Assembly: GCA_007741555.1 (NCBI GenBank)
Contig: CP036526.1
Coordinates: forward strand, 4,340,001 to 4,404,000
Length of the DNA: 64,000 nucleotides
Origin: Stieleria marina
Lineage (GTDB): Bacteria > Planctomycetota > Planctomycetia > Pirellulales > Pirellulaceae
Reading direction: 5' to 3'
Shown in pieces: positions 52,549-62,779 of the stretch. Position 1 is the first letter of the stretch. Each line of letters starts with the position of its first letter. The notes below the pieces were generated by a model. The model made no database searches. It was not told the origin of the DNA and worked only from the letters and a program-made list of their open reading frames with translations. A program made the translations under genes and the position numbers.

Positions 52549-54654
52549 TTGAAACGCCGTTCTCTTGTGATCGTGTCCGCACTGGTTTGTCTGACCCCGG
52601 TTTTGCGACCAGCGTGCTTTGCCCAAGACACTGCAACTCAACCAGCGTCGGACTTGCTGTCTGCGACCTATTACCAGCGAATGCAATCAGCGACGTTGGC
52701 CGCGGAAGATCCTGGCGACGTTGTATTCACGATCAATGGCACGGTCCGCGATGCCGATGGCGAACCGGTTTCTCAAGCCGTCGTGGTGCTTTGTGAAGGG
52801 AGCACGTATCGGCTTTCGTCATCGATGCGTAAGCCAAATTCTTTCAACCGAACGATCGGCGACGACAAAATCTACATGGTCGACGATATGTTCGCCCGGA
52901 CGACGACGGATGACGAGGGCAAGTACGAATTCCAAGCCGTCGCCGCCCCAAAGCTGGGGACTCGGTTTCACGATTCATGGAACTGGTCCGTCGCGGCCAG
53001 CAGCCCAGCGGGCGATTTCGGGTGGCAGCAGATTAAAAAGTCCTACCCTGGCCCAATTGGTATCACCAAAGAGATCGATGTCACGTTGCGACGATCCAAA
53101 CCGATCACCGGCAGGATTGTTGCAGCGGACGGCAAACCGATTGACGGTGCACTGGTGTCACTCAACTCGATCGATCGCATTGTTCCCGGGAAACGGTATC
53201 TGCCATCACAAGACCGGTTCGACGGCAATGGCAGTTCGTTTAATTTGTATCAGCGAAGCGATCAGAACGGCCAATTTCGGTTCCCAGCCGTGCCTGAAAA
53301 CTTGGCGATTCAATTGTTTATCCGAAAAGCCGGCCATGCTTTCAGCGGCTATCGAATCACCAGCGCTGATGTACAGAGCGAATTACCGGAAAAGTTCGTT
53401 GATGCGAGTGGGGTTCGTCTTGGTCCACTGATCACCAGCCCCGCCACCATCCGACCGATTCCGCCGAAAATCGTTCGCGGCCACGTTGTCGATGAATCCG
53501 GCCAATCGATCGCGGGATCGCAAGTTCGCATGGCAAACACTTCGACGGTCGTCACGACCGACGACCAAGGACGCTTTGAGTGGACGACCAATGAAGTGTC
53601 GCTCCGATATTCCGCAGAAAATGAGTTGCTCCGGTTCTCGCCGACGTCCGCCGCGGGCAAGTACATCCGCGATGCGACTTTTGTGTCAATCGCGGATGTG
53701 ATCGCGGACGAGGAAGTCAAAGTCGTGCTTCATGCCGGCTGTGAAGTGACCGGGCGAGTCATCTGCCGACAGACCGGCAAACCGATTGCAGGTGTCGGGG
53801 TAGCAATCAATCTGGTAGGTGCCATCGACAATCATGCGCTGTTGATGGGGAGCACCGACGAACAGGGTGAATTCAAAATCATCGCTCCATTGGACAAGGT
53901 CTCGATTGGTATCAACGGCCCGGTTTCCGGATTCGCTCTGCCACACCGCCAGACGCCACGGGCTGTGGATCAAGAATCGGACTTCGTGCGGCAAGTCAAC
54001 TTGGCCGGCAAAAAGACGCTGGTGCTCAAGGAGTTTGTTGTCGATGCGATGCCAAGCATCCGCGTCAAAGTCGTCGACCAAGACGATCGTCCGGTATCGG
54101 GAGCGGAGATCAAATCGTTTTACCAGCAGGCACAGGGGGCCAAGATGAACTTTGGCGCCGAACGCACGCTTTCTGCTCCCGGCGTCTCGGACAAGAACGG
54201 GATGTGTCGCTTGCTCCCGTCAGCGGGATCGTGGAACAAGGCCATTGTGCGTGCCGAAGCCGACATCGACGGAGAACGCTGGTACGGACAATCGATCGTC
54301 GACAACGCGAGAAATGATCGCGCCAAGGTCACGCTTCGACCAGGATGGAAGCTCACCGGCCGCGTCCTATCGAACGGACGACCGGCTCGCAATGTCAACG
54401 TCGTATTAATGCGACGGATGGACAACGGCACCGGCAAGGCAGCTGGGATGTTCATGTCCAAACACCTTGATGCGTCATCGACCGACAAAGACGGCGAGTA
54501 CTCGTTCACGGTCGCACCAAACGCGGTCTATTCGGTGACCGCCACCAACCCATCGAACCAAAAAACCAGTCGTTCGTGGAAACTGTCCCGCCATGACGAC
54601 AATGAACGCGAACACCGCTTCGACGACATCGTGTTTACGACCGCCGGTCAATGA
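52549..54654 (+). CDS. Secreted carboxypeptidase-regulatory-like protein, paralogue 2 (shorter)
   Basis: A 701-residue paralogue of its two neighbours, starting at TTG 52549 after AAGGA, with a signal peptide ending RPACFAQ. It follows paralogue 1 collinearly up to the end of the domain closing FDDIVFTTAGQ. It stops where paralogues 1 and 3 continue with RTIRGRVVDF and five further domains. The 45 bases before the next gene show no residue of the missing part, so the 3' end was deleted cleanly at a domain boundary rather than lost by a point frameshift. Role as for paralogue 1. Confidence 0.85.
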   Translation: MKRRSLVIVSALVCLTPVLRPACFAQDTATQPASDLLSATYYQRMQSATLAAEDPGDVVFTINGTVRDADGEPVSQAVVVLCEGSTYRLSSSMRKPNSFNRTIGDDKIYMVDDMFARTTTDDEGKYEFQAVAAPKLGTRFHDSWNWSVAASSPAGDFGWQQIKKSYPGPIGITKEIDVTLRRSKPITGRIVAADGKPIDGALVSLNSIDRIVPGKRYLPSQDRFDGNGSSFNLYQRSDQNGQFRFPAVPENLAIQLFIRKAGHAFSGYRITSADVQSELPEKFVDASGVRLGPLITSPATIRPIPPKIVRGHVVDESGQSIAGSQVRMANTSTVVTTDDQGRFEWTTNEVSLRYSAENELLRFSPTSAAGKYIRDATFVSIADVIADEEVKVVLHAGCEVTGRVICRQTGKPIAGVGVAINLVGAIDNHALLMGSTDEQGEFKIIAPLDKVSIGINGPVSGFALPHRQTPRAVDQESDFVRQVNLAGKKTLVLKEFVVDAMPSIRVKVVDQDDRPVSGAEIKSFYQQAQGAKMNFGAERTLSAPGVSDKNGMCRLLPSAGSWNKAIVRAEADIDGERWYGQSIVDNARNDRAKVTLRPGWKLTGRVLSNGRPARNVNVVLMRRMDNGTGKAAGMFMSKHLDASSTDKDGEYSFTVAPNAVYSVTATNPSNQKTSRSWKLSRHDDNEREHRFDDIVFTTAGQ

Positions 54655-54699
54655 ATGCATCGAAGTTAGCGATTAAACCATCACGCGCCGGAGGAAGTC

Positions 54700-57600
54700 A
54701 TGAAGAAGAGACGTTTTCGATTCGGCATTGTGTTGCTGATGTGCTTGCAGTTGCTGGCAATGCGAGCGACGTTTGCTCAAGATGCACCAACTGCGCCTGT
54801 CAGCGACAACTACTTTTCGCTTTTACAGACGGTCACGTTGGCGGACGGTGATCCCGCGGGACTTGTTTTTAATCTTAGCGGCCAGGTCGTTGATTCAGCC
54901 GGAACGCCCGTACCCGATGCGGTCGTGGTTTTGCGTGAAAGTAGCACGCAGCGCATCAGCGCGGATAACACCTTGGTGACAATCGAATCTCGTAATGATC
55001 ACATTGTGAAAGATGTCTTTGCCAGAACACGAACTGACCAAGAAGGACGCTATGAATTTAGACAGGCTGCCGCACCCATGATGACGAAGCAGCACCAAAC
55101 GCGGTGGCAGCGGTGGAATTGGTGGGTCGCCGCTGCCAGCTCCGACGGCGATTTCGGATGGAAGCACATCAAGAAAGCCTACAACGGTCACGAGGAGATC
55201 ACCAAGCAGATCGACGTGGAACTGCGTCGCTCCGTGCCGATTGAAGGCACGCTGCTATCCACCGATGGCCAGCCTGTCGCCGACGCACTCGTCCGGCTTG
55301 GCACACTGGACCAACTAAACCCCGTGCAGAACCTGCTGCCCTCGGACGACTATTTCGACGCTAACGCAAGCTCGCTGCAACTGTCTCAACGAACCGACGC
55401 GAATGGCAAATTTCGATTCCCGTCCACGCCCGATCAACTAGCGTTCAATGTTTCCGTCAGCCACCCCGTGCATACGTTCGGCTACTACCGACTTACGAAC
55501 AACCCTCAGATTAGTCCTGTTCTCAGCGATGATTCAGCGAGTGTCCAGCCCAGCACGGCGCCGCTGGTCAGAAGTCCGTGCACTCTATCGGCGTTGGAGC
55601 AAATCATCGTTCGAGGACGTGTTGTCGATGAAAGCGGGCAGCCGATTGCCGGGGCTCACGTGCAAAAACAGAGCACCGTGATGACTGCGAAAACTGACAG
55701 CGATGGGCAGTTTCAATGGCCGATCGCCAAACTCTCGATGTCAAAGTACTCCCGGTCAGCATCACACGCCGACGCGGAAGTGTCTTTTTTAGCATCGGTG
55801 CCCAGCGAGCCGTACATTCATCAGGCCAGCTACTTTTCGACGTCTGATTTGTTGGCAGGCCGGCCACAAACGATTGTTCTGAAGCGTGGCTGCGAATTGA
55901 CCGGCAAAGTGATTTGCAAACAAACAGGCCAAGGGGTGCCTGGCATCCGCGTCGCCGCAGCCCTCACCGGCCTCGGCTATACGCCCCCCATGGCGATGAC
56001 AAGGACGAATTCCAAGGGGGTTTATCGGATCGTCTCGCCGATCGGCAGACTTCGTATTGGGGTTGGCGGTCCGATCGCTGGATACGCGGTGCCGCCGTTT
56101 GACTGGTCCAAATTGCAATCTGCCAACGATCCGTTGAACGCTTCGCCTCTGGTCCGCGACATCGACGTCACGGGAAAAACCCAGTTCGACCTAGCCGATT
56201 TCAGCGTCAATGCTTTGCCATCGATCCAAGTCCTTGTCTTGGATCCGGACGAAAAACCGGTCGCCAACGCAATAGTGCACGCGTACTACCAGCGACAATA
56301 CGAGAATCATCAATTCGGCGGCGAACGATCTCTCGCACCGATCGAAACCACCGGCAAAGACGGCACGTGCCGAATGTTGCCCAATCGCGATGACTGGAAA
56401 TTGGGGGTGATCCGTGTTCAGGCAAAAATTGAGGGAGCCTCTTTTCACGGGCATAGCACGATGTCCCGCGATGATCGCGAACGCATCCCAGTCAAAATGA
56501 AGCAGGGATGGCTACTCACCGGACGCGTCCTGAAGGATGGCAAACCGGCGCACAACGTCAACGTGAGACTACGCCGCCATAACAACAAGGGAGCAGCAAC
56601 ATTTCGTGGGATGACGCAATACCAAGAAATGGGCATCACGACGACAGACCGTGACGGGAATTACCAGTTTGAAGTTGCTCCGGATGAGCGGTATTCGATT
56701 TCCACGGATGACCCAGGTAGCTGGCGCCGCAAATTGGCATACAGGTCCACTCCACTCGATGAACACCACTATCATTTCAATGACATCGAATTCATTTCTC
56801 CCGATCAGGCCAGGCCGGCAAACGGCACCATCCAAGGAACGGTCGTTGATTTCAGCGGAGCACCGTTGTCCGGCGCTCGGGTGCACTCGGTACCGACTCG
56901 GTTGCAAACCGGGGTAAACGCACGGACCGATGTGCAAGGCAGATTTGTCTTGACGGGACTGAGAGACGGTGAAGCGCAACTGATCGTGCAAGTGGAGCCC
57001 AAGAACCCGCAGTCTCCGAGATGGGCAGCAAGCATCGAAGCGACTGTCGGAGACGATGACGTCCAAATCGCGATGGACCGTCGAATCTTGCATCCGGTGC
57101 CGGAGCTGAAACCTGTTCAGGTCATTACGATGCAGCATGAACGGATAGTCGATGACAACGAACAATCAGAGTTGACCGGCCGAGTGCTGGACGAAGAGGA
57201 TCGGCCGGTCGCCGGCGCCGTTGTTCGGGTTCATGCCGCAATCTCACGGGCAGCACTAGGCAAGAACGGAATCTTCTCGCTAAGTGATCTGGCTTTTCCC
57301 GGTAAGGGAAAACAAGCGTTGACAGACGCACAAGGTCATTTCCGGATCAAAAATGTTCGGTCGGAATGCATGTTTGATGTGGCGATTGGTGCTAGCGGCC
57401 ACCAGGGACACTTGTTCCGTGACGTTGATCCGCGTGACGACAATCTGGGCTTTAACCTCTCTGCAACACCCGATCTCGATCCCAAAACGTCTTTCTCCGC
57501 GCGAGTGGTCGACGTGGACGGCAAGCCGATTGCCGGTGCGACAGCGAAAGCGAAAGCGCCGTTGGTGACGCTGATGAATATCCCCATCCAACAGCGTGTC

Positions 57601-58356
57601 GCTCAGAATACATCGGCGACGGTCACCGACAAAGACGGACATTTCTCGTTGCAATTCCGCATGCCCGTTCGCAGCACGCAGCTACTGGTCCAGTGCCCTG
57701 GATACGCATCAACCGTCGCAAACTGCCTGCTGTCGAGTGCGCCAAAACAAGCCATCGTCTTAACTGCCGGTTCCAGCATCGGCGGTCGACTGATGCATGA
57801 TGGTCGTCCGGTCGAGGGGGTTCCTGTCCAACTAACGCCGTTGGATCATTCGCTTAGAAATGTTCGCCAAGCCTTGACATCGACGACCGATCAACAAGGT
57901 TTCTTTGGGTGGGATCATTTGACTCCCGAAACCGAATTCACGGTGTGGACTGCTGCGGGAAAGAGCCCCCTTGCTGCTCTGCCAAAGACGATCGTCCGAA
58001 CGTCCCAGGCTGGCGAGTTGGCAGACTATGGCGACGTTCAAACCGAAGCCGGCCACAAATTGGCTTTGCGTTTCATAACCGAAGACCGCCGGCCCATTCC
58101 GGCAAAATCGTACTGCACCTTGACCCGTCCTTCGTTGCCCACACAAGGCTCGGTCTTGATCCCAGAGAGATTTGCATCGACCGTGCGGTTCAATGGCGTT
58201 CCGACCGAAGTAGTATCGATTCTCTTGTCCGTGCCTACGTACAAGGTCGTCAATGTCGAACCAAACTGCCATCGAGACGGCAACGGTCGCTACACTCTGT
58301 TTTGCGACGATGACAAATCGTTCACGTTTACACTGCAACGTCATTTCAAGGACTGA
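54700..58356 (+). CDS. Secreted carboxypeptidase-regulatory-like protein, paralogue 3
   Basis: A 1,218-residue exported protein with the same domain order as paralogue 1 and the best ribosome-binding site of the three (GGAGG, 7 bases before ATG). The signal peptide is VLLMCLQLLAMRATFAQ. Typical domain openings are LSGQVVDSAGTPVPDAVVVL, VRGRVVDESGQPIAGAHV and LTGRVLDEEDRPVAGAVV. The C-terminal domain (KLALRFITEDRRPIPAKSYC) is shared with paralogue 1 and ends in a beta-rich tail. It is 45 bases from paralogue 2 and 76 from the next sulfatase. Confidence 0.85.
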   Translation: MKKRRFRFGIVLLMCLQLLAMRATFAQDAPTAPVSDNYFSLLQTVTLADGDPAGLVFNLSGQVVDSAGTPVPDAVVVLRESSTQRISADNTLVTIESRNDHIVKDVFARTRTDQEGRYEFRQAAAPMMTKQHQTRWQRWNWWVAAASSDGDFGWKHIKKAYNGHEEITKQIDVELRRSVPIEGTLLSTDGQPVADALVRLGTLDQLNPVQNLLPSDDYFDANASSLQLSQRTDANGKFRFPSTPDQLAFNVSVSHPVHTFGYYRLTNNPQISPVLSDDSASVQPSTAPLVRSPCTLSALEQIIVRGRVVDESGQPIAGAHVQKQSTVMTAKTDSDGQFQWPIAKLSMSKYSRSASHADAEVSFLASVPSEPYIHQASYFSTSDLLAGRPQTIVLKRGCELTGKVICKQTGQGVPGIRVAAALTGLGYTPPMAMTRTNSKGVYRIVSPIGRLRIGVGGPIAGYAVPPFDWSKLQSANDPLNASPLVRDIDVTGKTQFDLADFSVNALPSIQVLVLDPDEKPVANAIVHAYYQRQYENHQFGGERSLAPIETTGKDGTCRMLPNRDDWKLGVIRVQAKIEGASFHGHSTMSRDDRERIPVKMKQGWLLTGRVLKDGKPAHNVNVRLRRHNNKGAATFRGMTQYQEMGITTTDRDGNYQFEVAPDERYSISTDDPGSWRRKLAYRSTPLDEHHYHFNDIEFISPDQARPANGTIQGTVVDFSGAPLSGARVHSVPTRLQTGVNARTDVQGRFVLTGLRDGEAQLIVQVEPKNPQSPRWAASIEATVGDDDVQIAMDRRILHPVPELKPVQVITMQHERIVDDNEQSELTGRVLDEEDRPVAGAVVRVHAAISRAALGKNGIFSLSDLAFPGKGKQALTDAQGHFRIKNVRSECMFDVAIGASGHQGHLFRDVDPRDDNLGFNLSATPDLDPKTSFSARVVDVDGKPIAGATAKAKAPLVTLMNIPIQQRVAQNTSATVTDKDGHFSLQFRMPVRSTQLLVQCPGYASTVANCLLSSAPKQAIVLTAGSSIGGRLMHDGRPVEGVPVQLTPLDHSLRNVRQALTSTTDQQGFFGWDHLTPETEFTVWTAAGKSPLAALPKTIVRTSQAGELADYGDVQTEAGHKLALRFITEDRRPIPAKSYCTLTRPSLPTQGSVLIPERFASTVRFNGVPTEVVSILLSVPTYKVVNVEPNCHRDGNGRYTLFCDDDKSFTFTLQRHFKD

Positions 58357-58432
58357 CGTCGTGAGCGTCCTTGCGGCGGCGTAGGACACCGGTCGCTTGT
58401 TAGGAATGCTCCATCAAGATTCTGGAAATCGC

Positions 58433-59764
58433 ATGATTCGTTTGCTTTTCGTGGCTCTTTTTTCGCTGAGCTGTGCTTCTTCGCAGCACGCCGCCAACGC
58501 CGACAGACCCAACGTCATTTTGATATTGGCGGATGACATGGGGCTGGGGGATCTGGCGTCGGCCAACGGTGGGCAAAGTCGCACGCCGAATTTGGATCGA
58601 TTAGCGACAGAGAGCGTTCGCATGCAAAACGCTTACAGTGCGTCATGTGTGTGTGCGCCCGCTCGAGCCGCTCTGCTGACCGGTCGCTACCCACATCGCA
58701 CCGGCGTCGTCACGCTGAACATGAACAAGTATCCAAAGTTGACACGCATAAAGCAGGACGAAGTCACTCTTGCCGACGCGATGAGAGCCAACGGTTACCG
58801 CACGGGATTGGTCGGAAAATGGCACTGCGGCACTGGCGACGGCTTTCTCCCCAACGATCGCGGCTTTGACGAATTCGAGGGGTTCACCGGGTCGCAGGAA
58901 TTGTCGTACTTTCGCTATCCGCTGGCACAAAATGGCGTGACGCAGCAAGTTACCGGCGACTACTTGACCGATGATCTGTCGCGTCGTGCGATCCAGTTTG
59001 TACAACGGCACCACGACCGACCGTTCTTTCTGCACTTGGCACACTACGCGCCGCATCGGCCGCTCGAAGCACCAGCGGATTTGGTCAAGTCCTACACCGA
59101 CGCTGGGCTGAACGAATCCACGGCGACGATCTACGCGATGATCGAAATTATGGACCGCGGGATCGGTGAACTGCTGGACGAATTGGATCGACTGCAATTG
59201 GCCGACAACACCATCGTAGTTTTTGCCAGCGACAATGGCCCCGATCCGGTCACTGGCGAACGATTCAATGCCGACCATCGCGGAATGAAGTACCAAATCT
59301 ACGAAGGTGGCATTCGCGTCCCGATGTTTGTGCGTTGGCCACAACGACTTTCGCCCGGCGAACGTGCGTCGATGGTTCAGTTCGTCGACGTGATGCCCAC
59401 GGTGCTAGATCTGTGCGGCATCGCGCATCAATCAAAGCTACCGATCGATGGGCATAGTTTTCGGTCGGTGCTGCAAGACAAAACCGCAGAATTCGAGAGT
59501 GTGCGGTTTTGGCAATGGAATCGTGGACGACCGAATTTTACGCACAATGCCGCGATGCGAGATGGCCGTTGGAAATTGGTACGACCGTACGTCAATCGAA
59601 AGTCCAACCCAAAGGACTCGTCGCTGCCGGCGGTACTCTATGATCTAAGCAGTGATCCCGGCGAAACCAAAGATGTTTCCGCCGACAACGCGGAACGATT
59701 TACGCAGATGCTTCAGCAGATCCAGCAGTGGAGCGATGCCGTGGAAAAAGATCGACTGCGATAA
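58433..59764 (+). CDS. Secreted sulfatase, second copy
   Basis: A 443-residue type I sulfatase. ATG 58433 gives a signal peptide (IRLLFVALFSLSCASSQHAANA). NVILILADDMGLGDLAS is the metal-binding start, CAPARAALLTGRYPHRTGV has the formylglycine Cys, GLVGKWHCG and VVFASDNGPDP are conserved. It is only distantly similar to the sulfatase at 47227-48690 and resembles arylsulfatase A-like enzymes. It follows the three tandem surface proteins on the same strand; its 3' end overlaps the next gene. Confidence 0.93.
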   Translation: MIRLLFVALFSLSCASSQHAANADRPNVILILADDMGLGDLASANGGQSRTPNLDRLATESVRMQNAYSASCVCAPARAALLTGRYPHRTGVVTLNMNKYPKLTRIKQDEVTLADAMRANGYRTGLVGKWHCGTGDGFLPNDRGFDEFEGFTGSQELSYFRYPLAQNGVTQQVTGDYLTDDLSRRAIQFVQRHHDRPFFLHLAHYAPHRPLEAPADLVKSYTDAGLNESTATIYAMIEIMDRGIGELLDELDRLQLADNTIVVFASDNGPDPVTGERFNADHRGMKYQIYEGGIRVPMFVRWPQRLSPGERASMVQFVDVMPTVLDLCGIAHQSKLPIDGHSFRSVLQDKTAEFESVRFWQWNRGRPNFTHNAAMRDGRWKLVRPYVNRKSNPKDSSLPAVLYDLSSDPGETKDVSADNAERFTQMLQQIQQWSDAVEKDRLR

Positions 59765-60314
59765 ACTGACCTACGGCGGTGTGACGAGAGCGGATATGAC
59801 TCGACTGTTGAAAATGCAACCGACGTTTACGTTGGATCTATCGCAAAAACCGGTCGACGTGATCGCCGAAGTTCGCGAGGCCATCAATACACCGCAGTTG
59901 CAGGGATTGGCTGAATCAGCGGGCAACTGCATCGATCTGAAAGTCGATCGGTCCGAACGTCGTTTTTGGTCGCCACATTTGTCGGTGCAAATCAGCGAGT
60001 CGGATTCCGGATCGCACTTATACTGTCGATTCTCGCCGCGCCCTGAGATCTGGACCATGTTCATGGCGATCTACGCCGTGATGAGCACGTGCATCTTTGG
60101 ATCGCTGATCTGGGCGTACGTGCAATGGTTTATGGGAGATCGACCGTGGGCGCTGATCATCGCGCCGATCGGCGTGTTGATCATCGCGGCCCTGCACATC
60201 GCAAGTCTGGTCGGCCAGAGCCTGAGTGCTGACCAAATGCAGAACCTGCGTCAGCGGCTGGATTTGACCCTGGAGCACGTCCGGAAGAATGCGCCAGGCA
60301 CAAAACAAAAGTAA
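59736..60314 (+). CDS. Hypothetical two-helix membrane protein
   Basis: A 192-residue protein whose ATG lies 29 bases inside the end of the sulfatase gene, in another frame, suggesting coupled translation. The first 110 residues are soluble and ordered (TFTLDLSQKPVDVIAEVREAI; RRFWSPHLSVQI). Two membrane helices follow, at about 112-134 (MFMAIYAVMSTCIFGSLIWAYV) and 142-162 (ALIIAPIGVLIIAALHIASL), then a basic tail. No family recognised. ATG 59796 is an alternative start without overlap. Confidence 0.7.
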   Translation: MPWKKIDCDKLTYGGVTRADMTRLLKMQPTFTLDLSQKPVDVIAEVREAINTPQLQGLAESAGNCIDLKVDRSERRFWSPHLSVQISESDSGSHLYCRFSPRPEIWTMFMAIYAVMSTCIFGSLIWAYVQWFMGDRPWALIIAPIGVLIIAALHIASLVGQSLSADQMQNLRQRLDLTLEHVRKNAPGTKQK

Positions 60315-60367
60315 CCCGAAGCGTGTACCAGGTGGAGAGTGCTCACCTTGCCCACGCTTCGGGTTAC
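60311..60367. terminator. Long perfect inverted repeat between convergent genes
   Basis: GTAACCCGAAGCGTG (60311-60325) and CACGCTTCGGGTTAC (60353-60367) are exact reverse complements, with an inner AGGTG/CACCT stem. The stop codon of the plus-strand gene lies in the left arm, and glgB ends 20 bases beyond the right arm. It probably acts as a bidirectional terminator or mRNA-stabilising hairpin. Confidence 0.75.
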
Positions 60368-60386
60368 CAAAAGTGCTTGGTCGCGA

Positions 60387-62654
60387 TTACTTTTCCAGGC
60401 GGAATATACTGACACCCAGCGGCGGCATGTTCACCGAGATGCTTTCGGGGCGACCGTGTTCGCCGGTGCCCAGTGTGTCGCAACCGGGGTAATTGCCCAT
60501 GTTGGTGCCGCCGTAGGCTTCCGAATCGCTATTGAAAATCTCTTTCCAATGCCCGGCTTCGGGCACACCAACGCGGTACTCGGGGCGAGGCACTGGTGTG
60601 AAGTTGCAACAGACCAGGATCGGCGGGGCACCGTCCATGCCTTTGCGAAGGTACACCAGGGTGCTGTCGTCACCGTTCATGCAGTCGACCCACTCAAAGC
60701 CGTTGCCGTCGAAATCCAATTGGTGCAGCGAGGGATTTTCGTTGACCAATTTATTCAGGTCCGCAACCAATTGCTGCACCCCACGGTGCGTGTCGAAATC
60801 CAGCAAGACCCAGTCCACGCCATCATCGTGATTCCACTCGTTCCACTGGGCCAATTCGCCGCCCATGAACAGCAGATTTTTGCCGGGGTGAGTCCACATG
60901 TACGAGTACAGCAGACGCAAGTTGGCAAATTTTTGCCACATGTCACCCGGCATTTGGCTGATCAACGATCCTTTGCCGTGGACGACTTCATCGTGCGACA
61001 GAGGCAACATGAAGTTTTCCGTGAACGCATAGATCAAGCTGAACGTCAATTCGTTTTGATGATGTTTGCGGTGGATCGGTTCGTTTTGCATGTACGACAA
61101 CGTGTCGTTCATCCAGCCCATGTTCCACTTGTAAGTGAATCCCAAACCGCCATCGTACGTGGGACGCGAAACTCCCGGCCACGCCGTGGATTCTTCTGCG
61201 GCGGTGATGACACCGGGATGCTGTTCGTGGACGGCCACGTTGAATTCGCGAAGGAAATCGATCGCTTCTAAGTTTTCGCGACCACCGTATTGATTCGGAA
61301 TCCACTCACCGTCTTCGCGGCTGTAGTCCAAGTACAACATGGACGCGACCGCGTCGACGCGAAGTCCATCGATGTGATACTTGTCCAACCAGAACAACGC
61401 GTTGGAGATCAGGAAGTTTTTGACTTCGGTACGGCCGAAGTTGAAAACCATGGTGCCCCAATCCGGGTGTTCGCCTTGGCGTGGGTCAGCGTGCTCGTAA
61501 AGAGCTGATCCGTCGAACCGGTACAGACCGTGGCCGTCTTTGGGGAAGTGAGCCGGCACCCAGTCGATCAAAACGCCGATGCCGTTTTGGTGCAGGTAGT
61601 CGACGAAGTACATAAAGTCATCGGGGCCACCGTGACGACTGGTCGGTGCAAAGTAGCCAACAGTCTGGTATCCCCACGAACCGGAGAACGGGTGTTCGCT
61701 GATCGGCATCAATTCGACATGCGTGAAATGCATGCGGTTGCAGTAGTCCACCAATCGTTTGGCCAGATCGCGGTAGTCCAACCAACCGTGGGTGCGGCCA
61801 GGACCTTTTTGCCAACTGCCCAGATGAACTTCGTACACATTCATCGGTTCGTGCATCGGATTCCAGTCTTTGCGCTGTTGCATCCACTGATCATCGTTCC
61901 ATTCGTGCCCGGTCAAATCCGTGACGATCGAAGCGGTCAGTGGCGGCAGTTCAGCGGCGAACCCGACTGGATCGCTTTTGTCCATCCACTCGCCGTGTTC
62001 GCTGAGTACACGGAACTTGTATCGATCGCCGACTTTGGCACCGGGAATGAACAATTCCCAGATCCCTATGTTGTCATGAACTTTGGCCACACTGGTGCGA
62101 CCATCCCAGCTATTGAAATCACCGACGATCTGAACGCTGCGAGCATTGGGTGCCCAGACGGAAAAGTTCACGCCGGGAGTGCCATCGACCGTCCGGACTT
62201 GAGCGCCCATGCGTTCGTACATGTTCAGGTGCCGACCTTCACCCAGCAGGTACCGGTCGTAGTCTGAAAAAATCGATGGAGCCGCGTAAGGATCTTGTTT
62301 GTCCACAACTTCGCCTGATTTGTCGGTCATCTGGATGCGATATCTTGATTCGGCATTGTTTGTTTTGGCACTGTTTGCCCGGGCACCATCTTCGCGGCTG
62401 GACGCGTCCACGTCGATGGCTCCGTCGCAAATCGCCTCAAAAAATCCGGCCGGATGCAGCTTCCGCATCGGCCGCCGCACGCCTGATGCATTGTCGACGA
62501 CCCAGGCGGCTTGCGCATCGGGCATGTATGATCGCACGGCAGTCGCCGACTGACCGCGATAATCGACAGGATGTGGCCCTAGCAAGTTCGCAGGGTTGTC
62601 GTAAGTGCCGTCGATCAGAGACGCAATTTCAGAAAGAGAGACTTGAGTTTGCAT
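60387..62654 (-). CDS. glgB: 1,4-alpha-glucan branching enzyme
   Basis: A 755-residue GH13 branching enzyme, which moves chain ends to alpha-1,6 positions in glycogen. A long N-terminal region and a CBM48-like domain come first ([25 protein letters not shown]). The catalytic barrel follows: [48 protein letters not shown] with the nucleophile Asp, [14 protein letters not shown] with the acid Glu, and [13 protein letters not shown] with the third Asp. The C-terminal beta domain ends GVSIFRLEK. Length is normal for GlgB. No other glycogen gene is visible. Confidence 0.97.
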   Translation of the reverse strand: MQTQVSLSEIASLIDGTYDNPANLLGPHPVDYRGQSATAVRSYMPDAQAAWVVDNASGVRRPMRKLHPAGFFEAICDGAIDVDASSREDGARANSAKTNNAESRYRIQMTDKSGEVVDKQDPYAAPSIFSDYDRYLLGEGRHLNMYERMGAQVRTVDGTPGVNFSVWAPNARSVQIVGDFNSWDGRTSVAKVHDNIGIWELFIPGAKVGDRYKFRVLSEHGEWMDKSDPVGFAAELPPLTASIVTDLTGHEWNDDQWMQQRKDWNPMHEPMNVYEVHLGSWQKGPGRTHGWLDYRDLAKRLVDYCNRMHFTHVELMPISEHPFSGSWGYQTVGYFAPTSRHGGPDDFMYFVDYLHQNGIGVLIDWVPAHFPKDGHGLYRFDGSALYEHADPRQGEHPDWGTMVFNFGRTEVKNFLISNALFWLDKYHIDGLRVDAVASMLYLDYSREDGEWIPNQYGGRENLEAIDFLREFNVAVHEQHPGVITAAEESTAWPGVSRPTYDGGLGFTYKWNMGWMNDTLSYMQNEPIHRKHHQNELTFSLIYAFTENFMLPLSHDEVVHGKGSLISQMPGDMWQKFANLRLLYSYMWTHPGKNLLFMGGELAQWNEWNHDDGVDWVLLDFDTHRGVQQLVADLNKLVNENPSLHQLDFDGNGFEWVDCMNGDDSTLVYLRKGMDGAPPILVCCNFTPVPRPEYRVGVPEAGHWKEIFNSDSEAYGGTNMGNYPGCDTLGTGEHGRPESISVNMPPLGVSIFRLEK

Positions 62655-62779
62655 GGGTAATCCGTTAGCGAATGCATAACGTCGATACGTGGAAACTTGG
62701 GCGCGGTGCTTCGTTGCATCCGCGGCGCGGTGCCGGGAACACCGCTGGAATCAAAATGACTTCTACTTTGCCCGACGAC

